64,000 nt of DNA from Flavobacteriales bacterium (GCA_021739695.1 JAIPBM010000018.1:1-64000), one strand, 5' to 3'. Positions 25,174-35,707 are shown, counted from the first letter of the stretch. Numbers and translations: made by a program. The notes: generated from the letters alone by a model not told the origin.

Positions 25174-26316
25174 ATGAAAATCGAGCTGAACGAGGAACAC
25201 CTGATGATACAGAAAGCGGCACGCGACTTTGCCCAAACTGAGTTATTACCCGGTGTGATAGAACGCGACAGTAAAATGGAGTTCCCTTACGAACAGGTTA
25301 AAAAAATGGGCGAACTGGGTTTTCTCGGTTTGATGGTTGACCCGAAGTATGGCGGAAGTGGAATGGATACCATTTCGTACGTCCTTGCCATGGAAGAGAT
25401 TTCTAAAGTGGACAATTCGGCTTCTGTTTGCATGTCGGTAAACAACTCGTTGGTGTGCTGGGGATTGGAGAAATATGGAACCGAGGAACAAAAACAGAAA
25501 TACCTGGTGCCATTGGCTACTGGAGAAGTAATAGGTGCATTCGCACTTTCGGAACCAGAAGCGGGTTCAGATGCTACTTCTCAGCAGACTACGGCTATCG
25601 ACATGGGTGATCATTACCTGCTGAACGGAACCAAAAACTGGATCACCAATGGTGGAAACGCTTCAACGTATTTGGTAATTGCACAGACAGATGTTGAGAA
25701 AGGCCACCGCGGCATCAATGTCTTGATTGTTGAGAAAGGCATGGAAGGTTTCACCGTTGGAGCAAAAGAAGATAAACTCGGAATCCGTTCTTCAGACACG
25801 CATTCCTTGATGTTCCAAGATGTGAAAGTTCCGAAAGAGAACAGAATAGGTGAGGATGGATTTGGGTTCAAATTCGCGATGATGACGCTTTCTGGAGGAA
25901 GAATTGGTATTGCAGCACAAGCACTTGGAATTGCAAGTGGCGCGTATGAGTTGGCGTTGGCCTATTCTAAAGAGCGTAAAGCTTTCGGAAAAACAATCAA
26001 TCAACATCAGATCATCCAATTCAAATTGGCCGACATGGCCACAGAGATTGAGGCTGCTCGTTTGTTGATCTACAAATCTGCTTGGCACAAAGACCAAGGA
26101 ATGAACTATGATGTTTCAAGTTCAATGGCCAAGTTATTTGCCTCGAAAGTTGCGATGGACACCACGGTTGAAGCCGTTCAGATTCATGGCGGATACGGTT
26201 ATGTAAAGGAATATCACGTAGAACGTTTGATGCGTGATGCGAAGATCACTCAGATCTACGAAGGCACTTCTGAAGTTCAGAAGATCGTTATCTCCAGAGC
26301 TGTTACGAAGGATTAA
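25174..26316 (+). CDS. Acyl-CoA dehydrogenase (short-chain type)
   Basis: 380 residues, typical length. AFALSEPEAGSDA is family signature 1 and QIHGGYGYVKEYHVERLMRDAKI signature 2; the catalytic glutamate is in YEGTSEVQ near the C-terminus, as in butyryl-CoA/short-chain enzymes. It removes hydrogens from acyl-CoA to FAD and passes electrons to ETF. Butyryl, isovaleryl or glutaryl substrates cannot be separated by reading alone. The gene end overlaps the end of murF by 4 bases on the other strand. Confidence 0.92.
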   Translation: MKIELNEEHLMIQKAARDFAQTELLPGVIERDSKMEFPYEQVKKMGELGFLGLMVDPKYGGSGMDTISYVLAMEEISKVDNSASVCMSVNNSLVCWGLEKYGTEEQKQKYLVPLATGEVIGAFALSEPEAGSDATSQQTTAIDMGDHYLLNGTKNWITNGGNASTYLVIAQTDVEKGHRGINVLIVEKGMEGFTVGAKEDKLGIRSSDTHSLMFQDVKVPKENRIGEDGFGFKFAMMTLSGGRIGIAAQALGIASGAYELALAYSKERKAFGKTINQHQIIQFKLADMATEIEAARLLIYKSAWHKDQGMNYDVSSSMAKLFASKVAMDTTVEAVQIHGGYGYVKEYHVERLMRDAKITQIYEGTSEVQKIVISRAVTKD

Positions 26317-27626
26317 GAAAGAAGCAGTTCAGCAGCTTTCTCCAATTTGTTTCCACGCGAACCTTTGATAAGTACCGTTTCATTTTCGAATGGATGGGTG
26401 CTCAACCAAACATTCAATTCTGAGACGTTCGTAAAGAAATTGAATGGAAAATCATCCTTGAACTGAAGAAATTCAGCTCCAACCAAACAAACCGTTTTCA
26501 GCTTTAGCGACAACAATCTAGAGCAGATGAATCGATGCTCTTCAGAACTTGTTGGCCCTAACTCAAGCATCTCTCCCAATATCACGGAATGGTTCGTACC
26601 ATCAGAGCCAAGCAGATTGCTAATAGCCACATCCATGCTGCTCGGATTGGCATTATAGGCATCAAGAATGAACGTGTTCGAATCCCTTTTTCTGATTTCA
26701 GAACGGTTATTTGTAGGCTGATATCCAGAAATTCCTCGAGCTATTTCATCGTCCGAGAGGCCGAAAACGATTCCAGTTGCAACAGCTGCCATGATGTTTG
26801 GCAGATTATATGTGCCAGTAAGATTTGTCTTTACAACGGGCGCATCATCCAACCTTGCTGAATCTGCTTTACGTGTCCACTGTACGGAAACAAAATTTCC
26901 TTCACGCACGATTCTTGCTTGAACATCATCTGTTGGCAAAGTACCATAATAGAATGCTTTGCTTCCTTCGGCATTATCCATCAATGGCTTGTCGCAACTA
27001 TGCACTAGAAGTTTTCCACCGTACTTTCGAATGTGATCAAACAACTCTGTTTTCGTTTTAAGCACACCTTCCAGTCCACCCATTGTCTCCAAATGTGCTT
27101 TGCCAATGTTTGTTATCAGCGCATAATTAGGGTCAGCAATATCACACAGCTCCTTAATATCTCCCTGCTTGCTAGCTCCCATTTCAATAATGGCAATCTC
27201 ATGGTCTGCATTCAACTGGAACAAGGTCAGCGGAACGCCTATCTGATTATTGAAGTTGCCTGTTGTTGCCAGCACGCTGAACTTCTGACTAAGCACGGCA
27301 TTCATCAGTTCCTTTGTGGTCGTTTTTCCATTGGAACCAGTAATTCCAATTATCGGAATATCAAATTGATGCCTATGATAACTTGCCAGATCTTGTAGTG
27401 TCTTCAAGCCATCTACAACTTTAATAAGGCCTTTTGTTTCTGCTAAGGAAGCATCGTCTGCTATGGAATATGCCGCTCCTTTTTCAAGCGCTTCCAACGC
27501 AAATGAGTTTCCGTCAAACGTTTCGCCTTTAAGTGAAACGTAAATGCAATCTTTTGTGATCTTCCGGCTATCCGTGCAAATTACAGGATGCATTTGAAAA
27601 AGCATGTAGAGTTCAGAGATTTCCAT
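26313..27626 (-). CDS. murF: UDP-N-acetylmuramoyl-tripeptide-D-alanyl-D-alanine ligase
   Basis: 437 residues. GITGSNGKTTTKELMNAVL (about 116-134) is the Mur-ligase ATP loop, then TTGNFNNQIGVPLTLF, IIEMGASKQGDI and DAYNANPSSMD. It adds D-Ala-D-Ala to the UDP-MurNAc-tripeptide in the cytoplasm. It lies just after gldJ on the same strand but behind a terminator hairpin, so it probably has some separate expression; the same gldJ-murF neighbourhood is seen in flavobacteria. Confidence 0.95.
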   Translation of the reverse strand: MEISELYMLFQMHPVICTDSRKITKDCIYVSLKGETFDGNSFALEALEKGAAYSIADDASLAETKGLIKVVDGLKTLQDLASYHRHQFDIPIIGITGSNGKTTTKELMNAVLSQKFSVLATTGNFNNQIGVPLTLFQLNADHEIAIIEMGASKQGDIKELCDIADPNYALITNIGKAHLETMGGLEGVLKTKTELFDHIRKYGGKLLVHSCDKPLMDNAEGSKAFYYGTLPTDDVQARIVREGNFVSVQWTRKADSARLDDAPVVKTNLTGTYNLPNIMAAVATGIVFGLSDDEIARGISGYQPTNNRSEIRKRDSNTFILDAYNANPSSMDVAISNLLGSDGTNHSVILGEMLELGPTSSEEHRFICSRLLSLKLKTVCLVGAEFLQFKDDFPFNFFTNVSELNVWLSTHPFENETVLIKGSRGNKLEKAAELLLS

Positions 27627-27640
27627 TGGCGAAAAATAAA

Positions 27641-27669
27641 AAACCCCAAGCCAAAAAGGCTTGGGGTTT
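27641..27669 (-). terminator. Terminator between gldJ and murF
   Basis: Stem AAACCCCAAGCC / GGCTTGGGGTTT with a 5-base loop, followed on the minus strand by a T-rich run. It lies between the gldJ stop and the murF ATG and should end gldJ transcripts. Confidence 0.85.
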
Positions 27670-27689
27670 CAAATCAGTTATAAGATTTA

Positions 27690-29168
27690 TTAATCCATCG
27701 TTTGTGTTCCCACGCGGGTCATCGCACATCGGAAACCAATATCATCTGTAGATTGCTCAGCATCCAAGAATCTTCTTGTGCCAGGAACTAGGAAGTAAGC
27801 ACGGTCTTTCCAAGAACCTCCCTTGTAAACGTGAGCTTCATCGTTGATCAAAGATGTAGCGCCCCATTCGTACATTCTCTTCTTGGCCTTATCTCCTCCA
27901 GTATTATATTCATCATTGCTGTAGAAAATGGATGAAGAATAATCTCCATCCAAGAAGTTGATGTTGTCGGCTTTCTTGTAATTCCTACGCTGAGTATTTT
28001 CTTCCTCCGTTACATCTCTCCAGATAATTTTACCCAAGCTGTCTTTCTCGGCAATTTCACCTTCTTCTTCTCTTAGCTGAGTTTTGAAAACGTTACCTCT
28101 GAATGCTCGGAAATCATCATCATCCTCCATGCTCAATGGACGATAAACGTCTTTCACCCACTCATTCACGTTACCAGCCATGCAATAAAGACCGTAATCG
28201 TTTGGCCAGTACGAAGAAACATCTGTTGGAATATCGGCACGGTCATTCAAATAACCTGCAGCACCCATGTTATCTCCTTTACCTCGCTTAAAGTTGGCCA
28301 TCATTTCACCTTTGAATTGATCATCGGCATTCCTCATGTAAGCACCATTCCAAGGGTACAGTCTTCTTTCAGTAACACGCTCAAAAACCGTGTTTCCAAT
28401 CAATCCCAGTGCCGCGAATTCCCACTCCGCTTCTGTTGGGAGTCGGTAGCGTGGCAACAGAATTCCATCCTCAATTCTCACTTTACGCGTATCCTTATTC
28501 GGGTCAAGGTCAATCAGATCTGAACGAACCAATCCTTCATACTGTCCTGCCAAATAAGCATCAGTATTGAAGTTATCTTCATCAACCTGATTTGGATTTG
28601 TTCTAAGTATACCTTCTCTTACAAGAATCATTTCGTTAACCCTATCAGTTCTCCAAGCACAGTAATCCGTTGCTTGCAACCAGTTAACGCCAACTACTGG
28701 ATAATAATTGTAGGCCGGATGGCGCAGGTACAATTCCACATACGGTTCGTTAAAGCCCAATTTACTTCTCCACACCAAGGTATCTGGAAGCGCTTTTCTG
28801 TAAACCTCTGGGTAACTCGCGTAAAAAACGCGTGTTATCCAGTACAGATATTCGCGATAATCAACATTGGTTACTTCGGTCTCATCCATGTAAAATGATG
28901 ACACGGTAGCTCTTCTAGGAATGTTATCCCAGTCATGACGAACGTCTTGCTCAACACGACCCATGGTAAATGTACCACCTTCAACAAAAACCAATCCTGG
29001 GCCTGTTTCCTGACCTTCCCACGGAGTTACTTCAAAACCACCATTTTTAGGGTCATTATTATTCCAACCTGTTGTATTTGACCTATCCTTTTGGCAGGAA
29101 ACCAAACCAAACGTGGCAACCAAGAACAGACTGAATATTTTTATGATATTGATGCTTGTGGACTTCAT
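27690..29168 (-). CDS. gldJ: Gliding motility / type IX secretion lipoprotein GldJ
   Basis: 492 residues from ATG 29168. The lipoprotein signal IKIFSLFLVATFGLVSC places the lipidated cysteine near residue 25. The rest is a formylglycine-generating-enzyme (SUMF1)-like fold: FVEGGTFTMG, DETEVTNVDYREYLYW, YRLPTEAEWEFAA, NVNEWVKDVYRP, YKGGSWKDRAYF and IGFRCAMTRV. GldJ is required with GldK for gliding and type IX secretion in flavobacteria, and forms part of the outer-membrane ring. The neighbours porP, porU and porV support GldJ over the related GldK. Confidence 0.88.
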   Translation of the reverse strand: MKSTSINIIKIFSLFLVATFGLVSCQKDRSNTTGWNNNDPKNGGFEVTPWEGQETGPGLVFVEGGTFTMGRVEQDVRHDWDNIPRRATVSSFYMDETEVTNVDYREYLYWITRVFYASYPEVYRKALPDTLVWRSKLGFNEPYVELYLRHPAYNYYPVVGVNWLQATDYCAWRTDRVNEMILVREGILRTNPNQVDEDNFNTDAYLAGQYEGLVRSDLIDLDPNKDTRKVRIEDGILLPRYRLPTEAEWEFAALGLIGNTVFERVTERRLYPWNGAYMRNADDQFKGEMMANFKRGKGDNMGAAGYLNDRADIPTDVSSYWPNDYGLYCMAGNVNEWVKDVYRPLSMEDDDDFRAFRGNVFKTQLREEEGEIAEKDSLGKIIWRDVTEEENTQRRNYKKADNINFLDGDYSSSIFYSNDEYNTGGDKAKKRMYEWGATSLINDEAHVYKGGSWKDRAYFLVPGTRRFLDAEQSTDDIGFRCAMTRVGTQTMD

Positions 29169-29229
29169 GACTATGTTGTTTCTAAACATGCGTTGAACGG
29201 AAAAACGACTCAATTGTTACGATATTGTA

Positions 29230-30210
29230 TCAGAACGATGGACAATCGATGGCTCTGAACTTTTTCTTAGGCTTTCTACATCCGAATTGGAGACCCAACG
29301 AGAACTCGTGAGAACCAGCAGTATTATTGGTCAGAGAAGAGATGGTAACGTCATAACTATATCCGAATTTGAATGCTCCTTGCTGAAAGCCAATAAGGAC
29401 GATGAATGCATCCGGATTATTGAAACTCTGACGGAACCATAGACCACCTACGATAAATCCTTTTGACAAGTAAAAACCGTAATTCAACTGCTGAAAATCT
29501 TGTTGGTGTTGGTAAAGGATATTTGGAGAAAGGTTCCATTTCTTATCCTGCTCTCTTCTGTTCCCGAAGTAAATGTTAACTCCAGCATGTCCGGTGAATT
29601 TCACTGGTAGCTTACTGAAACCAGCAAAACCTTCATCAGGTTGAGTCATATGATGCGCTGCGAATCCAACGTAAAACTTTTCAGTGTAACCGATGATTCC
29701 AGCAGAGAAATCAGCGAAGATTCTACTAGTATTAGGTTTAACTTCATTAGTTGGATAAACGAACCCATATCTAGGATCAATCATATCTCCAAAGGTCAGT
29801 TTATTCCAGTCAATACTTCTTTGTACAACAGTCGCTTGCGCGCCAATTCTCAAAGAGAATTTTCTGGTAACATTCATTCGGTAAGCATAAATAAGGCTTC
29901 CCTCGAAACTATTCAACGTTCCTTCTCCAGCCCTGTCTGCCATAAAATATCCGCCCAAGCCTCCATGAAGAGCATTAACATCCATATCAAAGGACGCAGC
30001 ATAGGTAACGAACGTACCAGAAATGGCTGGCCACTGATTTCGATAGTTCATCACAACCCTCGGACACCTCTTCGAACCAGCAAACGCAGGGTTCAAATAG
30101 AGTGGATTAGCATAGAATTGAGTGAACTGCGGATCCTGAGCAAATGCTTCATTGGCCGTCCAAGTCCCCACAAATACCAACACAAAGGCAACGAAAAACC
30201 GCTTCAGCAT
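29230..30210 (-). CDS. PorP/SprF family type IX secretion outer-membrane protein
   Basis: 326 residues from ATG 30210 with a signal peptide (cleavage after EAFAQ). QDPQFTQFYANPLYLNPAFAGS is the PorP/SprF signature at the mature N-terminus; the remainder is strand-rich with LRIGAQATVVQRS and FKFGYSYDVTISSL. PorP links the periplasmic core to the outer membrane in type IX secretion, while SprF-like paralogs serve single large substrates. The position next to gldJ fits a core or PorP-like role, but paralogs are many in this phylum. Confidence 0.88.
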   Translation of the reverse strand: MLKRFFVAFVLVFVGTWTANEAFAQDPQFTQFYANPLYLNPAFAGSKRCPRVVMNYRNQWPAISGTFVTYAASFDMDVNALHGGLGGYFMADRAGEGTLNSFEGSLIYAYRMNVTRKFSLRIGAQATVVQRSIDWNKLTFGDMIDPRYGFVYPTNEVKPNTSRIFADFSAGIIGYTEKFYVGFAAHHMTQPDEGFAGFSKLPVKFTGHAGVNIYFGNRREQDKKWNLSPNILYQHQQDFQQLNYGFYLSKGFIVGGLWFRQSFNNPDAFIVLIGFQQGAFKFGYSYDVTISSLTNNTAGSHEFSLGLQFGCRKPKKKFRAIDCPSF

Positions 30211-30444
30211 TCTGGCTTTTTGAAATTTAAAGGACAATAATACGAATTAATTTAGTTTGGAATCTTGGCAACAAAGTAGAATAAAATGATTGTTTTTGTA
30301 CAATATTTCGGAACACTAGTCGTTATGCGGCTGTTTCCTGATTCGAACGGGTCAAATTTAAGTTGAAACGAAACACAACCGACAGATATTATACCGTAAA
30401 ATTAATTGTACTACAATTGCCTTTGAAAAATCGTTTTTCGACCA

Positions 30445-33400
30445 ATGAATAGCTTCTTAAAATTTTCCCTCAGCATTTTTTTTGTCATTCTCGTTGTCAG
30501 TGACGTAAATGCGCAGCAAAATTCATCCCTAATAACCAAGGTCCAGCGCCTAAATGGTCTTGACCCCGTCAATTGGAAAGCTCCAATCAAGGAAGTGACC
30601 TTTGATGGTTCCGAAAAGACCCATCTCTTTTTTGAAGGTGCAGTCTATTTGAACGAAAGTTCGCTTCCGTCTTACATCAGAAATATTCGCACATCATCAG
30701 GAAATTCACTTCAGGCAAGTTTTGCAGACATACAATTTGAGCCTCTTACCTTAAGTGAAAGAGAAGCAATTCAAGGAATTGCTATTGAATCTTCAGTACG
30801 CATCGAAGTTGATAATTACACGGAACGGAAACAGAATTACACACGAGTTTCGTTCGTTCCGATCAGAAAAAACCCAACATCAGGTCAACTGGAAAAAGTA
30901 GTTGGCTTCAGATTGCAAACACAATCAATTCCAATCTCTGAAACCAAAGCCGCTGCTGCTACCGGATTTGCTACCAGTTCTGTACTTGCATCTGGCAATT
31001 GGTATAAAGTTGCCGTTACGCAAGACGGAATGTTTCGACTAACGTACAGCGACCTCCAGAATTTAGGATTAGACGTGGCATCGATAGACCCTAGACGAAT
31101 CAATATATATGGTAATGGTGGCGGAATGCTGCCAGAAGCAAATAATGCTTTTAGACATGACGACCTTGAGCAGAATGCGATTGAAGTAGTCGGAGAAGCG
31201 GATGGAAGTTTTGACCAAGGCGATTACATCATATTCTACGCAAAAGGGCCTAATAGCTGGATCCAAGACAGTTCGAGTTGTGGCTTATTTCGCCATCAAT
31301 TGAACCTATATAGTGATAAAGCCTACTATTTCCTCACGATTGATCGCGGAATGGGAAGAAGGGTTGCGACCGAGAACGATCCTGCATCGTCATCTACGCA
31401 TACAGTTACATCATTTGTTGACTATCAATTTCATGAATCGGACCAGGTAAACTTGGTGAAGTCAGGACGACAGTGGTTTGGAGAAGAATTCGATATTCAA
31501 ACTTCCTATGGTTTCGACTTTGGTTTTTCAAACGTCAGATCATCTGAGCCAGCATACGTTGCTGTCAATTTCTTAGGCAAATATTCGTCCGCGACTTCCT
31601 ATTCTGTCAAGGTGAATGGAACATCAGTGGTCAGCTCCCTAACAATCAACGGAACTTCTGGAGCTTACGCACCACAGGCGGTTGCCAAGAGTTCTTGCAC
31701 GGAAGTTCAACTTTCGTCTGGCAATACCAATGTGACAGTAACTTATAATAAGAGTGGAATTCCCAGTGCTGTGGGTTGGCTCGATTATATTGAGGTCATT
31801 TTAAAACGGAATCTTTCAATGTCGGGAGGACAAATGGCATTCCGAGACCTAGAATCTGTCGGACTTGGAAATGTTGGAGAATTCCAGATTGCAAATGCGA
31901 ATGGGTCTTTACGAATTTGGGAAACTACTGACCCTACGAATGTGATCCAGCGCAATCTCACACTATCTGGTTCAACGGGTCGATTTAAAATAGAGACTGA
32001 TTCGTTGCGCCAATTCATGGCCTTTAATGGTAGCAGCTACTATACTCCAGAACTTATCGGACAAGTGGACAACCAAAATCTCCATGGGCTTTCACAAAAA
32101 AACATGGTTATCGTTGCTCATCCAAACTTCATGAGCGAAGCCGAACGTTTGGCCAATTTCCATGAACAAAATCAGACAAATGCTCTTTCGGTTCATATCG
32201 TAACGCCACAGCAGATATATAATGAGTTCTCTTCGGGTGCACAGGATGTATCTGCTATTCGTGACTTTGTGCGCATGTTCTATCAGCGAAGCACAGGTTG
32301 GCAAGATATGCCGCGCTATCTCCTGCTTTTTGGAGATGCTTCTTACGACTACAAAGACCGCTTGCCAGACAACACCAATTACGTTCCAACTTACGAGTCG
32401 GTTGAATCTTTAACACCAACAACAAGTTATGCCTCTGACGACTTCTACGGACTTTTAGATCCTCAGGAAGGAAATTGGACCACATCTTCGAACGCTGCTT
32501 TGGATATTGGAATAGGAAGATTCGTAGCAAGAACATTGGATGACGCCCGTGTATTCGTAGATAAGATCTATCGATACGAGGAATTGAACATCGCAAGTCT
32601 TGTCACTACAGAAGCGTGTAGCACAGGTGTTTCAACAACCACGTCACCAGATTGGCGAAACAGGATCTGTTTTGTTGCAGATGACGAAGACAATAACATG
32701 CACCTCAATCAGGCAGATCAGTTAGCCACGATGGTTGACACGATGTATCCAGAGTACAACATCAGCAAGATTTATTTGGACTCCTACATTCAAGAGTCTA
32801 CACCTGGCGGACAACGTTATCCAGAAGTGACAATTGACATCAACAATACGGTACAGCGTGGCTCACTCATAATAAATTACACAGGGCACGGTGGAGAATT
32901 GGGTTGGGCGCATGAGCGTGTTCTTGGCGTGACAGATATAGATAGCTGGACCAACCTATCTGACCTTGCCGTTTTCGTTACTGCAACTTGCGAATTTACA
33001 CGGTATGACGACCCGAGTCGGATTTCTGCTGGAGAGCTGGTTCACCTGAATCCGAACGGAGGCGGGATTGCGCTCTTTACAACTTCAAGATTGGTTTATT
33101 CTGCTCCTAACTTCACCTTGAACAAAAACTTCTACCTCAACTTGCTGGTTGAGCAACCTTGGGGGCCGCCAACAATGGGAGACGTTATTCGGATGACCAA
33201 AGTGGCAAGTGGCGGTTCTGTGAATAATCGGAATTTCAGTCTGATAGGAGATCCAGCACAACGTTTGGCTTTCCCGCTTCATGATGTGGAAACACTCACC
33301 ATCAATTCTGAAAATGTAAATTCTCTCACCGACACAATAAATGCCTTAGAACTCGTTACGGTAACCGGTAGAATGAAGAACAGGAACGGTCAATTAATGC

Positions 33401-34359
33401 CAGATTTTACTGGAACAGTATATCCAACTGTATTTGATAAGAATACCGTGGTAAGCACATTGGCCAACGACCCAGGATCTTCCGTAACGCAATTCAGTGT
33501 TCAGAAGAACCTTATATATAAGGGTAAGGCCAGCGTGATCGATGGCAATTTCTCGTTCTCTTTTGTTGTACCTAAAGACATTGCTTACAATTACGGCAAA
33601 GGCAGGATAAGCTATTACGCGGAAGGAGATGGCACGAATGCCAACGGCTACTTTGAAGAGTTCATTATTGGAGGCTCGAACAATCAAGCAGCAGCTGACG
33701 AAACAGGTCCTTCTGTTCGATTGTATATGAATGACGAGAATTTCGCCTATGGAGGGACAACAGACGAAAACCCATCGATGTTTGCCATTGTGGCTGACAG
33801 CAATGGGGTAAATACAGTGGGTAATGGAATTGGGCATGACATCACTGCCGTGCTAGACGACAACACGAATAACACTATCAATCTCAACGATTTCTATCAA
33901 GCGGACCTGAACAGTTATCAAAGCGGGAAAGTGGTGTATCCGTTCAGCAAACTGAGTGAAGGAACACACAATCTCAAACTCAAAATATGGGATGTTTACA
34001 ACAACAGTTCTGAAGCGTACACGGAATTTGTTGTGGCAGAATCTGCTCAATTAGCGCTGCAGCATGTGCTCAACTATCCAAATCCGTTTACAACAAGAAC
34101 ATCCTTCATGTTTGAACATAATCAACCTTGCAACAGTTTAGATGTGCAGGTTCAGGTATTCACAGTATCAGGCAAGTTGGTGAAAACGATAAATGAAACT
34201 GTTCTGACCGCTGGATTTAGAAACGACCCAATAGAATGGGACGGATTGGATGATTACGGACAGAAAATTGGACGAGGAGTTTACCTCTATAACTTAAAGG
34301 TGAAAACACCTGACGGACAGACTGCCGAACAGATAGAACGACTGGTCATTCTCAATTGA
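30445..34359 (+). CDS. porU: Type IX secretion sortase PorU
   Basis: 1304 residues with an N-terminal signal peptide (cleavage after NAQ, near residue 24). The C25 gingipain-like peptidase domain spans about 545-950; the catalytic pair is H815 in NYTGHGGELGW and C849 in ATCEF. The C-terminal 90 residues (NYPNPFTTRTSFMF ... GVYLYNLKV) form a sorting-type domain. PorU cuts off the sorting domain of type IX cargo at the surface and joins cargo to lipid. It is followed by porV after 46 bases, the usual pair. A weak promoter match (TACAATTG, 30412-30419) precedes it. Confidence 0.95.
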   Translation: MNSFLKFSLSIFFVILVVSDVNAQQNSSLITKVQRLNGLDPVNWKAPIKEVTFDGSEKTHLFFEGAVYLNESSLPSYIRNIRTSSGNSLQASFADIQFEPLTLSEREAIQGIAIESSVRIEVDNYTERKQNYTRVSFVPIRKNPTSGQLEKVVGFRLQTQSIPISETKAAAATGFATSSVLASGNWYKVAVTQDGMFRLTYSDLQNLGLDVASIDPRRINIYGNGGGMLPEANNAFRHDDLEQNAIEVVGEADGSFDQGDYIIFYAKGPNSWIQDSSSCGLFRHQLNLYSDKAYYFLTIDRGMGRRVATENDPASSSTHTVTSFVDYQFHESDQVNLVKSGRQWFGEEFDIQTSYGFDFGFSNVRSSEPAYVAVNFLGKYSSATSYSVKVNGTSVVSSLTINGTSGAYAPQAVAKSSCTEVQLSSGNTNVTVTYNKSGIPSAVGWLDYIEVILKRNLSMSGGQMAFRDLESVGLGNVGEFQIANANGSLRIWETTDPTNVIQRNLTLSGSTGRFKIETDSLRQFMAFNGSSYYTPELIGQVDNQNLHGLSQKNMVIVAHPNFMSEAERLANFHEQNQTNALSVHIVTPQQIYNEFSSGAQDVSAIRDFVRMFYQRSTGWQDMPRYLLLFGDASYDYKDRLPDNTNYVPTYESVESLTPTTSYASDDFYGLLDPQEGNWTTSSNAALDIGIGRFVARTLDDARVFVDKIYRYEELNIASLVTTEACSTGVSTTTSPDWRNRICFVADDEDNNMHLNQADQLATMVDTMYPEYNISKIYLDSYIQESTPGGQRYPEVTIDINNTVQRGSLIINYTGHGGELGWAHERVLGVTDIDSWTNLSDLAVFVTATCEFTRYDDPSRISAGELVHLNPNGGGIALFTTSRLVYSAPNFTLNKNFYLNLLVEQPWGPPTMGDVIRMTKVASGGSVNNRNFSLIGDPAQRLAFPLHDVETLTINSENVNSLTDTINALELVTVTGRMKNRNGQLMPDFTGTVYPTVFDKNTVVSTLANDPGSSVTQFSVQKNLIYKGKASVIDGNFSFSFVVPKDIAYNYGKGRISYYAEGDGTNANGYFEEFIIGGSNNQAAADETGPSVRLYMNDENFAYGGTTDENPSMFAIVADSNGVNTVGNGIGHDITAVLDDNTNNTINLNDFYQADLNSYQSGKVVYPFSKLSEGTHNLKLKIWDVYNNSSEAYTEFVVAESAQLALQHVLNYPNPFTTRTSFMFEHNQPCNSLDVQVQVFTVSGKLVKTINETVLTAGFRNDPIEWDGLDDYGQKIGRGVYLYNLKVKTPDGQTAEQIERLVILN

Positions 34360-34380
34360 TAGTAAAAACCGCAACATGGC

Positions 34381-34388
34381 TATATTTG
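34381..34388 (+). promoter_or_regulatory. Promoter -7 element for porV
   Basis: TATATTTG matches TAnnTTTG exactly. It lies 17 bases before ATG 34406 and downstream of the first in-frame ATG (34376), which argues for the later start. Confidence 0.45.
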
Positions 34389-34405
34389 CAGCCCTCAAAA
34401 AAGAA

Positions 34406-35707
34406 ATGATGTTCAATTTCAGGCATTTTTCAGCCATCTTAGTACTAGTGTTATTGTCTCTGGCCTTGAATGCTCAGAACATTCAGACAAAAGATGGTGG
34501 TGATGGTTCATTACAGCTTAATACCATAACCACAGCTGTTCCCTTTCTTATGATTACGCCAGATGCACGCGCTGGTGGCATGGGAGATGTGGGTGTCGCT
34601 ACCGATCCTGATGGAGCTTCCATTCACTGGAACCCGGCCAAGATGGCCTACATTCAGAGTAAGATGGGATTTGCCGTGTCTTACACTCCATGGTTGCGAG
34701 CATTGGTTCCAGATATCAACCTGGCTTACATCTCAGGTTATGGTAAAATCGGAAAAAAAGGAATGCAGACGCTTTCAGGCTCATTGCGCTACTTCTCGCT
34801 TGGAAGCATCACATTTACAGATAATCAAGGCCAAACGATAGGAACCTTCAATCCGAATGAATTTGCAATTGACCTTAGTTATGCACGAAAACTTTCGAAA
34901 GAATTCTCTGGTGGTATCGCTCTGCGTTATGTATACTCAAATCTTACGGGAGGACTTAACGTTGGTGGAGCGAACACAAAACCCGGCCAAGCTGCTGCGG
35001 CCGATGTTTCTTTCTATTACCAGACAGACCGAGTGGAAATCGGCAAAAAGAAAACCTTGATTTCCGCTGGTTTGAACATCTCGAACATCGGTTCAAAGAT
35101 GTCTTATACTCAGACTAATCAAGAAGATTTCCTTCCGATCAATATGAGGTTAGGTGTTGGTTTCAAATATTTCATCGATGACAGGAACAGTATTGCTGCC
35201 TACTTCGATGTCAACAAATTGATGGTACCGACTCCTCCGAAATACGATACCGATCCATACATAGACAATTCCTTGCCCCCTGGAGACACGTTAGGCGCCA
35301 TTGGAAATCCTGCAAATGCCAATCCTAACTACGGAACAATCATTGCGGGAAAAGACCCGAACAGAAGTGTTCCAAACGGAATGTTCACATCGTTTGGCGA
35401 TGCACCAGGAGGTAGCGCAGAAGAACTACGAGAGGTTAATTACTCAGTAGGAATTGAGTATTGGTACAATAAGCTTTTTGCTGTTAGAGCTGGTTATTTC
35501 CATGAAAATTGGACAAAAGGTAATCGCCAATTTTTCACTGTTGGAGCAGGAATCCGTTACAATGTATTCGGGCTGGATTTTGCTTATCTGATTCCAACGA
35601 AGCAGCAGAATCCACTTCAAAATACACTTCGATTTACGCTCACTTTCGATTTCGAGGCTTTCAAAAAGCAGAATAAAGAGAGTAAAGAAAGTAAACCAGA
35701 AGATTGA
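34406..35707 (+). CDS. porV: Type IX secretion outer-membrane shuttle protein PorV
   Basis: 433 residues from ATG 34406, with signal peptide MMFNFRHFSAILVLVLLSLA and cleavage after NAQ. AVPFLMITPDARAGGMGDVGVATDPDGASIHWNPAK, read in parts, is the signature of the PorV (LptO) barrel, related to FadL. PorV collects cargo from the translocon by its C-terminal domain and brings it to PorU. Its stop overlaps the ispF ATG by one base (TGATG). Confidence 0.95.
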   Translation: MMFNFRHFSAILVLVLLSLALNAQNIQTKDGGDGSLQLNTITTAVPFLMITPDARAGGMGDVGVATDPDGASIHWNPAKMAYIQSKMGFAVSYTPWLRALVPDINLAYISGYGKIGKKGMQTLSGSLRYFSLGSITFTDNQGQTIGTFNPNEFAIDLSYARKLSKEFSGGIALRYVYSNLTGGLNVGGANTKPGQAAAADVSFYYQTDRVEIGKKKTLISAGLNISNIGSKMSYTQTNQEDFLPINMRLGVGFKYFIDDRNSIAAYFDVNKLMVPTPPKYDTDPYIDNSLPPGDTLGAIGNPANANPNYGTIIAGKDPNRSVPNGMFTSFGDAPGGSAEELREVNYSVGIEYWYNKLFAVRAGYFHENWTKGNRQFFTVGAGIRYNVFGLDFAYLIPTKQQNPLQNTLRFTLTFDFEAFKKQNKESKESKPED

